The notes beneath the pieces were generated by a model that saw only the letters and a list, made by a program, of their open reading frames with translations, was not told where the DNA came from and did not search any database. Both the position numbers and the translations under genes were made by a program. A DNA stretch of 64,000 nucleotides. Source: Brassica napus. Lineage: Eukaryota; Streptophyta; Magnoliopsida; Brassicales; Brassicaceae. This document shows, piece after piece, positions 32,816 to 45,499 of this stretch (the first letter of the stretch is position 1; each line of letters opens with the position of its first letter). The stretch lies in the NCBI RefSeq assembly GCF_020379485.1, contig NC_063439.1:15629188-15693187 (forward strand), read 5' to 3'.

Positions 32816-35800
32816 ATGGGGGACGAGAAGAAGTCGAAGCAGAGAGATGGGTCGATGGTCTTCGAGTCCATGTATCCACTCCTTGCCCTCATGCTCATCC
32901 TCGTCGCTTGCGTCGACCTGTGCGACGCGGCCACTGTTGTAGACGTTTACCGTCTCGTCCAATATGACATCTCCGGCGTTCCTTTCGGCTCTCGTTTCTC
33001 CTCCCTCAACCACCACGCCGCCTCCCTCAGCTTCCACCGCGGCGCCGATCTGTCTCGCTCTGTACTTATCCTCCCACTCCGCGAACTCGATCTCGGATTC
33101 CTTCAAGGTAAGAGAGCAGAGAGCAGAGCTGATTCGCACTTTAATTTGGGATTTGTTTTTTCTTACACTGTGAGAAAATGATGGCAGATTACATCTCACA
33201 GAAGCAGTCTCTTGGGGGATTGTTGATTTTGCTTCCCCAGACGTTAAGACCTGGCAACAACATTGTTCTCTCTGAAACCCAACGGTTCAGGAAACTATTA
33301 GCACAGCTTGAGAACTTACTTGTCCACGCCAACATACCTGTGAGTGTTTTCTTTCTTTTATGTTCAAAATCACATACCCCTAATATAATGGTTTCATTCT
33401 TGCAGTTTCCTGTCTACTTTGCTTTTGAGAATGAAGAGACTGATGCTATGTTGGCTGATGTTAAGAAAAATGATGCACTTGGTCAGCAAGCTACTGCCAC
33501 CACTGGCGGGTTAGTCAAACCATTTTCTCAATGATTTATACTTGACTACTCTCATTCTCTCTAGGTAGAGTTCATCATGTTGGTTTCTTATACATCTTTT
33601 TAACTGTCTATCTATGTTTTATTATGTAACTTTTATATTTGAGTATGCTCATTCTATCTACAATAATTTGTTTTCAGATATAAGCTTGTTATCTCTGTAT
33701 CCGAGCCTAGGAAAATTGCATCTCCCACCATCACTAATATTCAGGTAACTCGTTTAATTTTATTTTGTTTTGATAATGTCATGACCAGCTTTGACGCTTA
33801 TGATAACTTTCTCTTTCGTTTTTTCAACTATTAGCTTGTTCAGTTTTACAACATCGGCTGGCTTATTTTATGATGACTATAGTTAGCTTGACAGTCTGTA
33901 CATGCCTCAGTTGTTAAGTTTTGATGGTCTGATTTGTGGTAGGTTGGTAGCTTGAATTTGTGTTTTTTATTATCCAATTTTCCTGGAATAAATTAATTTC
34001 TTCAGTATACGATCAGTTAGGGATCTGGTGTACACTCCCTCATTTTTAGGATTATTGAATCCAGGTTGAATAATCTTTATCCTAATTTTGATCTGCCCAT
34101 TCCTTGTTAGTTACTGATGTGGATATGTGCTCGCGCCCTCTCTAGTGCTGCTTTATTTTCGTTACCTACTTAACATACGGAAAGCCTGACAGGATTTGGT
34201 TTGTGTATAGGGATGGCTTCCAGGATCAAGAGCAGAAGGAGATTCCAACCAGCTTCCAACAATTGCTATTGTTGCATCCTATGATACCTTCGGAGCAGCT
34301 CCTGTATGTAACATGAGTAGTAGATATCCTTAACATTGTGGTAGTATGTTCTTGAGTAACTTGTATCTGTAGGCACTATCGGTGGGAAGTGATAGCAATG
34401 GAAGTGGGGTCGTGGCGCTTCTTGAAGTAGCTAGACTATTTTCCACTCTTTATTCAAATCCCAAGACAAGGGGAAGGTACAATTTACTTTTTGCACTGAC
34501 ATCTGGTGGACCCTACAACTACGAAGGGACTCAAAAGGTACTGACCTTACTCCCTCATTCTACGAAAACCATTTCTTTCGTGCATTATTTGTTTATGCAT
34601 TTGCTACATTGTTAGTATTCTTCATTAAACATCATATCTCCTGCAGTGGCTGAAGAGCCTTGATCAGAGGATGCGTGAGAGCATTGATTATGCCATTTGC
34701 TTGAACAGTGTTGGCTCTTGGGACAATGAATTACTGGTTCACGTGTCAAAGCCTCCAGATAACGCCTATATAAAACAAATATTTGAGGTAAAAACAATTG
34801 TATATGCATCGTTGCAGTGACTAGCTATTATGGTTCATTTCGTTAATGCACGCCTCTCTACAGGGCTTCTCTAATGTGGCAGAAGACTTGGGTTTTCAAG
34901 TTGCTCTGAAGCACAAGAAGATTAATATCTCTAATTCACGTGTGAGTATTACTTCAGTTACGGAATGATGCAAACAGAGTGCTATGTCATCAGTATTTCT
35001 TAGTTTCACATGCCCTTTTTCATATTGGTTTTGGAAATCTTTAAGTGTCTAATCGACTGTTAGAACTGTGCTCAAATTTGGATAGTTGGAAGGTCCTAAT
35101 TTTCAAATGCTATCTCACGAGTATGCTCCTCCGTCTTTACATTTTCAAATGCTAAATTTTGATGAAAACCTAATTGACAATTTTCAAATGCTAAATTTTT
35201 CTTTAGTTAATTGACAATATTCCTCACTTCCTTCATTGATTTTCTCATGTAGGGGTTGTTTGAGATATGTACACTATATTTTCTATCTGACAACAGTTGG
35301 ATTCGCTGTTCTTTAAAGTGGGTACTTTCTGATTGAATATGTGCTGCTGATTGTTAAGGTTGCTTGGGAGCATGAACAATTTTCAAGACTCAGAGTAACT
35401 GCAGCCACTCTATCCGAACTTTCGACGCCACCTGAGTTACTGGAAAGTGCTGGAAGTCTGTCTGACACAAGGTAGTCTTTACAAAAAAACTTATCATCTG
35501 TTTTCTGCACTCTGACAAACTATATCAACGTATTCTTTCAATGTTTCATCCATCAAGAATTGACATACCTCAATGTTTTGTTCTGTAGGCAACTTGTGCA
35601 TGAGGATGCTATCATTAAGGGTGTCAAGTTGGTGGCTGAAAGCCTTGCTGTAAGACAAGCACCAAACTCAAGTACCTCTCAATTATTGCTGTTAACCGAC
35701 TTAAATGTTTTCTTGTTTACGGCAGAGACATATCTATGGTCACCAAAGAAAAGACATCAAGATTTTTGCAGATGACAGTAGTTTGGCTGTAAATCCCTTT

Positions 35801-36490
35801 AATGTGAGATCATGGTTGGATCTTTTGTCACAAACTCCTCGGGTGGCACCGTATCTCTCAAAGAGTGAACCACTAATCACGGCTCTGAAGAAGGTATCTG
35901 TTTCTCACTCACCACATTGTGTCTTGTTTCTGTTGACCACATTATTATGATATCTAGTGTTAAGTAATATGAGATTACCTCTTGGCAGGAACTAGAGGAT
36001 TATACTGCTGAAGTGAGTGTTCAACATGAATCTTTAGATGGAATTTTCACCTTTTACGACTCAACAAAGGCTAGCCTTAACATATACCAGGTACGCTCAT
36101 CATACTCTTTTTAAATATTAATAATTTGTTTTAAAACTAGCTTTTGTTCATGAGATTTAAAGTCCGTCTCACTCCACAAACCAAGTGAGAAACCAAAAAA
36201 ATAAAACGCATTTTCTCAAGTTAATCTTTGCACCACTCTTGATGGTTGTGTGTATGTAGGTGGCGAGTGTAACATTCGACTTGCTCTTGCTTCTGGTGTT
36301 AGGATCATACTTAATAGTGCTTTTCAGCTTCCTCGTCATCACAACTCGGGTAAATATAAATAAACCGAATAATCTACTACAAACATGGAAGCAAGTTTAA
36401 CTGAGAGGGGTTTAAAAATGATGACAGGGTGTGGATGACTTAATAAGCTTATTCCGCCGGCCTCCTTCCCGGAAAGTGAAAATGGTTTAA
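32816..36490 (+). CDS. Nicalin-like ER membrane protein (14 exons)
   Basis: Predicted protein of 562 residues, matching my recollection of Arabidopsis At3g44330 (about 565) almost throughout. Exons: 32816-33107, 33188-33339, 33406-33509, 33678-33744, 34211-34303, 34373-34537, 34647-34787, 34864-34941, 35359-35471, 35589-35649, 35726-35893, 35989-36090, 36260-36349, 36428-36490, all with GT-AG borders. An N-terminal hydrophobic segment (about residues 20-40, LLALMLILVACVDLCDA) acts as signal or anchor. A lumenal M28-peptidase-like, nicastrin-related domain follows (SVGSDSNGSGVVALLEVARL; ALTSGGPYNYEGTQKWL). A C-terminal membrane segment (LLLLLVLGSYLIVLFSFLVI) ends in a short basic cytosolic tail. 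In animals nicalin partners NOMO and TMEM147 at the ER translocon and is thought not to be an active protease; the plant role is inferred. The last two exons are duplicated downstream. Confidence 0.93.
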
Positions 36491-37208
36491 GCTTTCCCTG
36501 CCGGAATGTTACTTTACATTCTTCTCATCCGCGATTCACTCATCACATTTGTTTGGTGAGTCGTTAGAATCTGAATCATGAAGAGAAGAAGACTACGAAA
36601 TGAGTTTTGGCTCTGCCTTAACTCTTTCTTCTGTTGTATGCCTCTGTTTATGTGGCTTTATTACTTGCCTTTCCATGAGCTGCAAAGAAAATAAAGATCA
36701 AATGTTGTAGTTTTTTATTTTTTTGGTTAAAATGATTTTTTTTTCTCTCCAAGCAAATTTGAATCGAGAAAATTTGACTCGCTTAACCAACCTTATCTTT
36801 TTCCCCCTCAACTATTGAACTCTAAACTCACCGAAAGTATTTTGTTCTAAACTACTTTACATGGAAGTGTTTTGAATTGTAGAAGTGATTTTTCTTTTAG
36901 ATAAGAAGGGATACATGTTGGAAGCTTATATAAATATATACTAGGTGGTTGTCCGGTATTTTGTGGGTATAAATACTTATGAAAATTATATATTATGTTT
37001 ATAATTTTATAATTTTGAATAATAATCATAACTATTAAGAATAATCTTTTTATTTTAAATAGTTTGAATATCAAAGTCTTGATATTGTATAATCTTAGAA
37101 GATTATTGAGATTGTGTTGATTCTATAAATTTTATTATAAGTTTCCAAAAGTTTTTTTATGACATAATTTTTGATTAGTAAAAAAACAAAGATTAATGAA
37201 TAAGAAGT
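36491..37208. other. Nicalin 3' region, no further gene
   Basis: Likely 3' untranslated region to about 36700 (contains AATAAAG-like GAAAATAAAGATC at about 36688), then AT-rich sequence. CTAGGTGGTTGTCCGGTATTT (split around 36942-36961) looks like the conserved start of Helitron-like repeats, but ends could not be defined. The same sequence recurs in the duplicated copy at 39878-40595. Confidence 0.45.
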
Positions 37209-37217
37209 TATTTTATA

Positions 37218-37745
37218 GAGAAAAATACTAGGATAGCATCAAACCAAGTTTTTGTTCCTAAACTAGCAATCAAAGCTCAAAGTCACAAAAATATATTTCA
37301 TTAAAGAGGTAAATAAATATACACTTATACCCTTTGGGTTAATTAATCCAAACCTTAGGGTTTAGAGTTAAGGAGTGGGTTTTGGAATTAGGGTTTAAAA
37401 TTTTATAAAATAAAAAATAAATACTAAAAAATTAAAAATATAAATTTTAAAAACAGTTTCAAAAATTATTTTTGAATTATAAAAGGAAAATTTGAAACAA
37501 ATAAAAAAAAGTTTCAAAAAAAAATTATAAAAAAATTCGAATCTGAGAACATATAATCTGAAACTATAAATTTTTTTTTTCATTTTTATTTTATTTGTTT
37601 TTATTTATTTTTGTTTGCTTATTTAATTTTAAACCAAGAGTATTAGGATATTTTACCCTTTAATGAATGTCATTTTTGTGACTTTCTCCTTCTAGTGCCA
37701 TTTTTGAGACAAAAACTCAAAAGGTCCTATTATTGACAATTGCCC
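37218..37745. mobile_element. MULE-type MITE, copy 2 (528 bp)
   Basis: Perfect 9-bp target duplication TATTTTATA at 37209-37217 and 37746-37754. The ends GAGAAAAATACTAGGATAGC and ...GACAATTGCCC correspond, in inverse orientation, to those of the copy at 7937-8476. Long imperfect TIRs of about 100 bp contain GTCACAAAAA and CATTAAAG. Interior A/T-rich with AACCTTAGGGTTT. Confidence 0.9.
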
Positions 37746-38960
37746 TATTTTATAACACATTTTATTTTCACATTATTTTTTACCCCTTTATTTTATTTAG
37801 TAGTAAAATAGTAACAAATAATAAATTTACCAGTTACATTACTACGTAAAAACATGTATTTCGGTAAACATATAAAACATTAAGTATGTAAAAGTATAAA
37901 ATAACAAAAAATACAACCACAAATACAAAAAATAAGTTTTATTATTCTTCATTGATGTTTTATATATGTATCATTTATGTTTTCCTATTACTAAATAAGG
38001 ATGTCAATTTTATTATAATCAAAAAAATATCAATAGAGCCTTAACTCTAGTCCCGTATTAATAATTTTTTTTTCTGTTTTTCAATTTATATATTATAATA
38101 AAAAATTTCATTGTTTAATATTATTTTAAAGAATTTACCATATAATTTTATTATAATCAAAGCTATAAGAATTATATTAATAGAGTATATTAACTTTAGT
38201 CTCGTATTAGTATAATGTTCCAATGTTTCAGTTTTATATTATAATAAATATTTTCATTTATTAATATTATTTTAAAATAATTACCATATATTTTTCTGTT
38301 TTTAAATATACAAATACTTTAATCATTTCTGAAAATAATAACCCAACTATACAATCAACATTTGTTAGTGAAAACTTACTGAACTTTTTAAAATTGTATA
38401 TTTGACTGTTCTGCATTTATTGAATACATTTTAGAAAGGGAAATTAGGCTAAGTAGGTAAGAAAAAAAAATTAAAAATCTAACCAAAATCCCCCCCTCTC
38501 CTACTTTCTCTTCCTATCTCTCTCTAGTCTCTCTCCCAAAATCTAATTTTTCTTTTTTTGGTTATTTAGCAAAAAAAGCCTTTTAGAAAAAACAAATATA
38601 GTGAGTATAAAAAAATATTATTAGGTTTAGGTTAATTTTTTTTTTGTAATCTATAATTTATTATATCCACTATTAATATAAATAAGTTAAAATCATTTAT
38701 AAAATTATTCCTATAATACCATATATATTTATATGTATATTTTAAATTTCTATACTGTAATCTACGATATTTAATTGTTTCTATAAACGAATTATATTAA
38801 TTCTTCTAACTTTAAAATGTTTAATTGTTTGTATGGTAATATATATTAGATTAGATAGTTCTAAGATTAGTTTCCTTTTTAAAACTTTAATTAAATAAAT
38901 GAAAATGAAAATACCAACAGCCAATCAAATTAAGAGAATTAATTCTAACCTTCAGAACAT

Positions 38961-39475
38961 ATGGCAGACAACTTCGAACACCTTTCAGATGATGCACCAG
39001 AGTCAATGCAAGTTGATCAGACTTCTGAGAGGAGAACCTTGAGAAAAAGAATGGAAAAGGTTCCTAAGCATCTCAAGCAAGGAGTTCATGAAAAGGAGAT
39101 GGATAGCTTCACCAAAAGAGTTCTCATGATACCCTTGGACGAACCATTCGAGGAGGCTTACTTTACCCACGGGTTAAGAATGTTCTTCAGGGAAACCAAG
39201 GATTATGAGCAAGACATACATAGGATCTTCGATCAGATCAGAGAGAAGATGAAGCAGAGGATTCCACTGCAGAAGAAGAGTGATCCTGGGAAATTTGCAA
39301 TGCTATGTTTGGTCAAGACATTGAGTTTCCATGTGCGATGTGTGATACAAATTCATCAGTCAGTATACTACCCAAGGTAATGGCAGCCCATCTGGGTCTG
39401 AAGATAGAGCATTTGTAGGATTCATTCACTTTCGTGGATCATTCTACAAGGGACTCATGAGGAATCATCAGAGAT
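38961..39475 (+). pseudogene. Gypsy-type polyprotein fragment, duplicate copy
   Basis: Duplicate of 42348-42862 created by the tandem duplication. A 139-codon frame opens MADNFEHLSDDAPESMQVDQ and reads ...EEAYFTHGLRMFFRE..., the region just before the protease in Athila/Tat-like Ty3/gypsy elements. The protease motif that follows is out of frame and reads DTN instead of DTG. It is cut off at 39475 by the duplication junction. Confidence 0.8.
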
Positions 39476-39646
39476 TTGTACTCTCATCGTACTCTTTTTA
39501 AATATTAATAATTTGTTTTAAAACTAGCTTTTGTTCATGAGATTTAAAGTCCGTCTCACTCCACAAACCAAGTGAGAAACCAAAAAAATAAAACGCATTT
39601 TCTCAAGTTAATCTTTGCACCACTCTTGATGGTTGTGTGTATGTAG

Positions 39647-39877
39647 GTGGCGAGTGTAACATTCGACTTGCTCTTGCTTCTGGTGTTAGGATCATACTTA
39701 ATAGTGCTTTTCAGCTTCCTCGTCATCACAACTCGGGTAAATATAAATAAACCGAATAATCTACTACAAACATGGAAGCAAGTTTAACTGAGAGGGGTTT
39801 AAAAATGATGACAGGGTGTGGATGACTTAATAAGCTTATTCCGCCGGCCTCCTTCCCGGAAAGTGAAAATGGTTTAA
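39647..39877 (+). pseudogene. Duplicate of nicalin exons 13 and 14
   Basis: 39647-39736 and 39815-39877 repeat the last two nicalin exons with intact acceptor (ATGTAG before 39647), internal donor and acceptor, and stop. They encode the C-terminal membrane segment and tail. No upstream exons accompany them, so alone they are not a gene, but they could serve as alternative 3' exons for the gene upstream. Confidence 0.85.
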
Positions 39878-40604
39878 GCTTTCCCTGCCGGAATGTTACT
39901 TTACATTCTTCTCATCCGCGATTCACTCATCACATTTGTTTGGTGAGTCGTTAGAATCTGAATCATGAAGAGAAGAAGACTACGAAATGAGTTTTGGCTC
40001 TGCCTTAACTCTTTCTTCTGTTGTATGCCTCTGTTTATGTGGCTTTATTACTTGCCTTTCCATGAGCTGCAAAGAAAATAAAGATCAAATGTTGTAGTTT
40101 TTTATTTTTTTGGTTAAAATGATTTTTTTTTCTCTCCAAGCAAATTTGAATCGAGAAAATTTGACTCGCTTAACCAACCTTATCTTTTTCCCCCTCAACT
40201 ATTGAACTCTAAACTCACCGAAAGTATTTTGTTCTAAACTACTTTACATGGAAGTGTTTTGAATTGTAGAAGTGATTTTTCTTTTAGATAAGAAGGGATA
40301 CATGTTGGAAGCTTATATAAATATATACTAGGTGGTTGTCCGGTATTTTGTGGGTATAAATACTTATGAAAATTATATATTATGTTTATAATTTTATAAT
40401 TTTGAATAATAATCATAACTATTAAGAATAATCTTTTTATTTTAAATAGTTTGAATATCAAAGTCTTGATATTGTATAATCTTAGAAGATTATTGAGATT
40501 GTGTTGATTCTATAAATTTTATTATAAGTTTCCAAAAGTTTTTTTATGACATAATTTTTGATTAGTAAAAAAACAAAGATTAATGAATAAGAAGTTATTT
40601 TATA

Positions 40605-41132
40605 GAGAAAAATACTAGGATAGCATCAAACCAAGTTTTTGTTCCTAAACTAGCAATCAAAGCTCAAAGTCACAAAAATATATTTCATTAAAGAGGTAAA
40701 TAAATATACACTTATACCCTTTGGGTTAATTAATCCAAACCTTAGGGTTTAGAGTTAAGGAGTGGGTTTTGGAATTAGGGTTTAAAATTTTATAAAATAA
40801 AAAATAAATACTAAAAAATTAAAAATATAAATTTTAAAAACAGTTTCAAAAATTATTTTTGAATTATAAAAGGAAAATTTGAAACAAATAAAAAAAAGTT
40901 TCAAAAAAAAATTATAAAAAAATTCGAATCTGAGAACATATAATCTGAAACTATAAATTTTTTTTTTCATTTTTATTTTATTTGTTTTTATTTATTTTTG
41001 TTTGCTTATTTAATTTTAAACCAAGAGTATTAGGATATTTTACCCTTTAATGAATGTCATTTTTGTGACTTTTTCCTTCTAGTGCCATTTTTGAGACAAA
41101 AACTCAAAAGGTCCTATTATTGACAATTGCCC
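40605..41132. mobile_element. MULE-type MITE, copy 3 (by duplication)
   Basis: Same element as 37218-37745, carried along in the tandem duplication; it includes the same flanking 9-bp TATTTTATA copies. It is not an independent insertion. Confidence 0.88.
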
Positions 41133-42347
41133 TATTTTATAACACATTTTATTTTCACATTATTTTTTACCCCTTTATTTTATTTAGTAGTAAAATAGTA
41201 ACAAATAATAAATTTACCAGTTACATTACTACGTAAAAACATGTATTTCGGTAAACATATAAAACATTAAGTATGTAAAAGTATAAAATAACAAAAAATA
41301 CAACCACAAATACAAAAAATAAGTTTTATTATTCTTCATTGATGTTTTATATATGTATCATTTATGTTTTCCTATTACTAAATAAGGATGTCAATTTTAT
41401 TATAATCAAAAAAATATCAATAGAGCCTTAACTCTAGTCCCGTATTAATAATTTTTTTTTCTGTTTTTCAATTTATATATTATAATAAAAAATTTCATTG
41501 TTTAATATTATTTTAAAGAATTTACCATATAATTTTATTATAATCAAAGCTATAAGAATTATATTAATAGAGTATATTAACTTTAGTCTCGTATTAGTAT
41601 AATGTTCCAATGTTTCAGTTTTATATTATAATAAATATTTTCATTTATTAATATTATTTTAAAATAATTACCATATATTTTTCTGTTTTTAAATATACAA
41701 ATACTTTAATCATTTCTGAAAATAATAACCCAACTATACAATCAACATTTGTTAGTGAAAACTTACTGAACTTTTTAAAATTGTAGATTTGACTGTTCTG
41801 CATTTATTGAATACATTTTAGAAAGGGAAATTAGGCTAAGTAGGTAAGAAAAAAAAATTAAAAATCTAACCAAAATCCCCCCCTCTCCTACTTTCTCTTC
41901 CTATCTCTCTCTACTCTCTCTCCCAAAATCTAATTTTTCTTTTTTTGGTTATTTAGCAAAAAAAGCCTTTTAGAAAAAAACAAATATAGTGAGTATAAAA
42001 AAATATTATTAGGTTTAGGTTAATTTTTTTTTGTAATCTATAATTTATTATATCCACTATTAATATAAATAAGTTAAAATCATTTATAAAATTATTCCTA
42101 TAATACCATATATATTTATATGTATATTTTAAATTTCTATACTGTAATCTACGATATTTAATTGTTTCTATAAACGAATTATATTAATTCTTCTAACTTT
42201 AAAATGTTTAATTGTTTGTATGGTAATATATATTAGATTAGATAGTTCTAAGATTAGTTTCCTTTTTAAAACTTTAATTAAATAAATGAAAATGAAAATA
42301 CCAACAGCCAATCAAATTAAGAGAATTAATTCTAACCTTCAGAACAT

Positions 42348-43093
42348 ATGGCAGACAACTTCAAACACCTTTCAGATGATGCACCAGAGTCAATGCAAGT
42401 TGATCAGACTTCTGAGAGGAGAACCTTGAGAAAAAGAATGGAAAAGGTTCCTAAGCATCTCAAGCAAGGAGTTCATGAAAAGGAGATGGATAGCTTCACC
42501 AAAAGAGTTCTCATGATACCCTTGGACGAGCCATTCGAGGAGGCTTACTTTACCCACGGGTTAAGAATGTTCTTCAGGGAAACCAAGGATTATGAGCAAG
42601 ACATACATAGGATCTTCGATCAGATCAGAGAGAAGATGAAGCAGAGGATTCCACTGCAGAAGAAGAGTGATCCTGGGAAATTTGCAATGCTATGTTTGGT
42701 CAAGACATTGAGTTTCCATGTGCGATGTGTGATACAAGTTCATCAGTCAGTATACTACCCAAGGTAATGGCAGCCCATCTGGGTCTGAAGATAGAGCATT
42801 TGTAGGATTCATTCACTTTCGTGGATCATTCTACAAGGGACTCATGAGGAATCATCAGAGATCTTGAGGTGCAGATTGGCAATGCACTAGTTCTAGTTGA
42901 CTTCCATGTCATGGAATACAAACAGAACAAGAATCATTCTTTACTACTTGGTAGAGATTTCATGGCCACCATAGGAGCAGTTAGCAACATGCAGACTAGA
43001 CAAGTGTGTCTAACACTGATAAATCCTGATGTCCACTATGATCCAGTCAGAGTTGTGAGGCCACAGATGTCCAACACTGGAGTTAACACATGA
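42348..43093 (+). pseudogene. Ty3/gypsy protease-region remnant
   Basis: MADNFKHLSDDAPESM... runs to 42767 and a second frame at 42869-43093 continues DLEVQIGNALVLVDFHVMEY, LLLGRDFMATIGAV and CLTLINPDVHYDPV. Between them, in another frame, is a retropepsin-like active site that reads CDTSSSVSILPKVM, where DTG is required, followed by a stop in the next stretch. These blocks are typical of the protease part of Athila/Tat-type elements. The copy is dead through frameshift, a stop and loss of the catalytic Gly. Confidence 0.85.
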
Positions 43094-43141
43094 TTCATTG
43101 CAGCATGCCACTGTAACTATGAGGATGAATATGAAACAGAG

Positions 43142-44160
43142 TATTCAGGATCGATCGACAGCGAGATTCCGCCATCGATCGACATAGCCATTCAGCCGAT
43201 CGACGACAAGTCCATAGAATCGATCGACAACAGTCATGCGAATGCGACTTTCACTTTACGAGCACATTGCTATTCGCGCTTTGACGTTGCTACACAGCCT
43301 TATACAGAGACTGATTACCACTACAATGATGCAGTCAGCAGACAAGGCAATTATTCTATTGGCAGTTGGACAGATGACAGCCTTCATGAGAGCTTTGCAG
43401 TAGACACTGAACTACCGGAGACAAGATCTGATGAGTATGACAAGGATTACCACAGAGAGAAGAACATTGAGTATCATGGTCTTGCCATGGATGATAGAGA
43501 ACTTCTCCATACATGGTCTGCAGATGTGACGTCAACATCGATCGACAACAAAATGGAGCTATCGATCGACGATCATCGAAAAACAAATCTTGATGTACAA
43601 GTTAAAGATAATATAGATTATGGTTATCTAACTCCAGATGAATTTGGTATTTTCAAAGAATCATAAGGCCAAGCAAGAGTACTGGATGGACGCATTCTCA
43701 ACATATCCAAGGAGGACATAGTTGATATCATTCCCATGAATGGGTCCAGAAACTTCTTCCACTCGAAGAAAAGATCAGACGATCCACCATTGATCGACGA
43801 TACAGCAGCACCATCGATCGACAGTCACTTCGAACCCAACGAAGTCCACTTCATCCAAACATGTAGAGGAAACCTCGTTGGGAGAACACAGAGGTATCCA
43901 TACCGACCGTGCCAGAGCAGAACCGCTACAACAAAGCAGAATGATGAGTTAGTAGCAGAGATCTACAGAGCAATCAAAACTTCATATGATTATCATTCGA
44001 AGAGGCTCGATGACATCTATTACCCGTTCGACAACAAGAGCAATTGGTTGACCACACGCTCAAACGAGATGAAGCAAAACCCAGCTATGCTTCAGGAAAA
44101 ACATGGAGTCGGCGCAAGAAGATCAACATCGATCGACGCTCACACTCAAACATCGATCAA
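43142..44160 (+). other. Gypsy spacer region rich in TCGATCGAC motifs
   Basis: TCGATCGAC recurs many times (for example near 43150, 43179, 43197, 43219, 43541, 43561, 43815, 44128). In the coding frame it gives SID repeats such as PSIDSHFEP. Two open frames remain (plus strand 43736-44230 is the longest). The spacer between gag-protease and reverse transcriptase of Brassicaceae gypsy elements often shows such SID runs (recollection). No reverse transcriptase or integrase is visible here, so most of pol is deleted. Confidence 0.65.
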
Positions 44161-44519
44161 CACTAGCATATTAGTCTTATTAAAAATGTTTATTTCCTTA
44201 TTAGTCTTATTAAAAATGTTTTCAAATTAAGTTTTTATTGAGTCAAGAAAGGGATTATGAACTTATATATTTTGCTAGATATCTAACCACTCTTTAGCAC
44301 CATTCTAGACTTACTGATCGCATATAGTACTAAAGATACTAAAGTGGATCAACCTGTCAACTATCCACTCTTGCTAAGATTGTTTTGAAGGAACCAAAGC
44401 TGACCTCCAACACTAAACCTGACACAACTGCTTGTCTTTGGGCTTGGTATACATGGGATCGGATTCTTCAAACGAGTCTGAAAGGTAAAGCCTTGTGTAT
44501 ATAGATTTATTACCCTTTC

Positions 44520-45347
44520 TTCAAACGAGTCCCGCTCGGTCCCTACATAGCGACCGAGCTCTTCCGAAACGTTGATACGACACCAGTCCATGCATTCTCG
44601 TCTATCCTTCGATGCTATCTCCCGAAGACCGTAGCGAACTCAGTTCATGTTTTCCACCATTCTAAATCATCGATCAAACTTTGCGGTAAAAACCACGGAA
44701 AGTTCGTTCTTTATCGAAAGAAGTCGCAATAAACGTTTCGAGTCGGAAGACGGCCCAAAGGGACCTAAAACACGACTCGAGTCCCATCCTATGATTTCTT
44801 AACCAAAAGCCCGTAAACCGTAGGACAGTTTACGCTTGGCGCGCAAAAAAGGATAAATATCAAGTTTCCGCGGATAAATACGAAATTTTGAAGATAATTA
44901 CGAAGATCGGAAAAAATGGAATATCTCCATTTTATGCTATGACGGCTTAAGGGCAGAAGAGTAAAAGCGTAAACCGGCCTTGGAGCGAGTATATAAGGAG
45001 TCCTAGGCGAGAGGTATGGGAGAGAACTTTTCAGAGAAAACTTAGCACTTAGAGCAATTTAGGCATATTTTCGTTTTTGTTATTCGAGCTGCGACTCAAT
45101 TAGGTTACTGCCGTCTTAGGGTTTTAGAACTAGGAATCTCGCCGACAGCTCTCGTATCCCAGGCTCTTACCTTGTTGTAACGCTCAAACGCGAATTCGGA
45201 ATAAGATCTACTTTGCTCTCTTTTTTCGATTTCTTATACTTTATCGTTGTTATTCTTGTGTTCTGATTGCTTGGCGTCTGGGAAATTCGGGTTTTTCTAG
45301 TTTTCTTATTTAAACGAAAATCGACAGTGCAAATTTCGGTTCCCACA
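44520..45347 (+). mobile_element. LTR or solo LTR of a gypsy-type element
   Basis: The right end is ...GCAAATTTCGGTTCCCACA at 45347, and the sequence matches, in inverse orientation, the LTR starting at 63072. A TATA box (GAGTATATAAGGAG, about 44988-45001) lies about 350 nt before the end, as expected for a plus-strand LTR. A near palindrome GCTCGGTCCCTACATAGCGA...GAGC sits at 44534-44559. The left end is uncertain. No primer-binding site follows, so it is a solo or broken LTR inserted in the older gypsy remnant. Confidence 0.7.
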
Positions 45348-45499
45348 CAATTGTCTTTGACTACAAATCCTATAAGTATGTAATTTTCGTCCATGAAGTA
45401 AGAATAGATTGTTTTCTCCTTTATTTTGAGTTGAAACTCTTCGTTTTTTGTAGAAATTTTCATTGTTTCTTGGTGTCATATCCAAGTAAATATGCCTCA

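Larger units (their letters stand above)
36096..42862 (+). repeat. Direct tandem duplication, 3387-bp period
   Basis: The block 36096-39475 recurs at 39483-42862 with only about a dozen differences over 3.4 kb (for example C/T at 37688, T/G near 38396, small changes in A and T runs, A/G in GACGAACC/GACGAGCC). The unit starts six bases into nicalin intron 12 and ends inside a gypsy fragment. The junction TTTGTACTCTCATCG has about seven bases not explained by either end. The very high identity implies a recent event, or a possible assembly duplication. Confidence 0.93.

Noticed and set aside
36847..37583. Minus-strand frames that occur twice, 3387 bp apart
   Set aside because: They are doubled only because of the tandem duplication and lie in A/T-rich noncoding DNA and a MITE.
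43356..43586. Minus-strand frame in the gypsy spacer
   Set aside because: It is the shadow of the plus-strand SID-repeat coding region.
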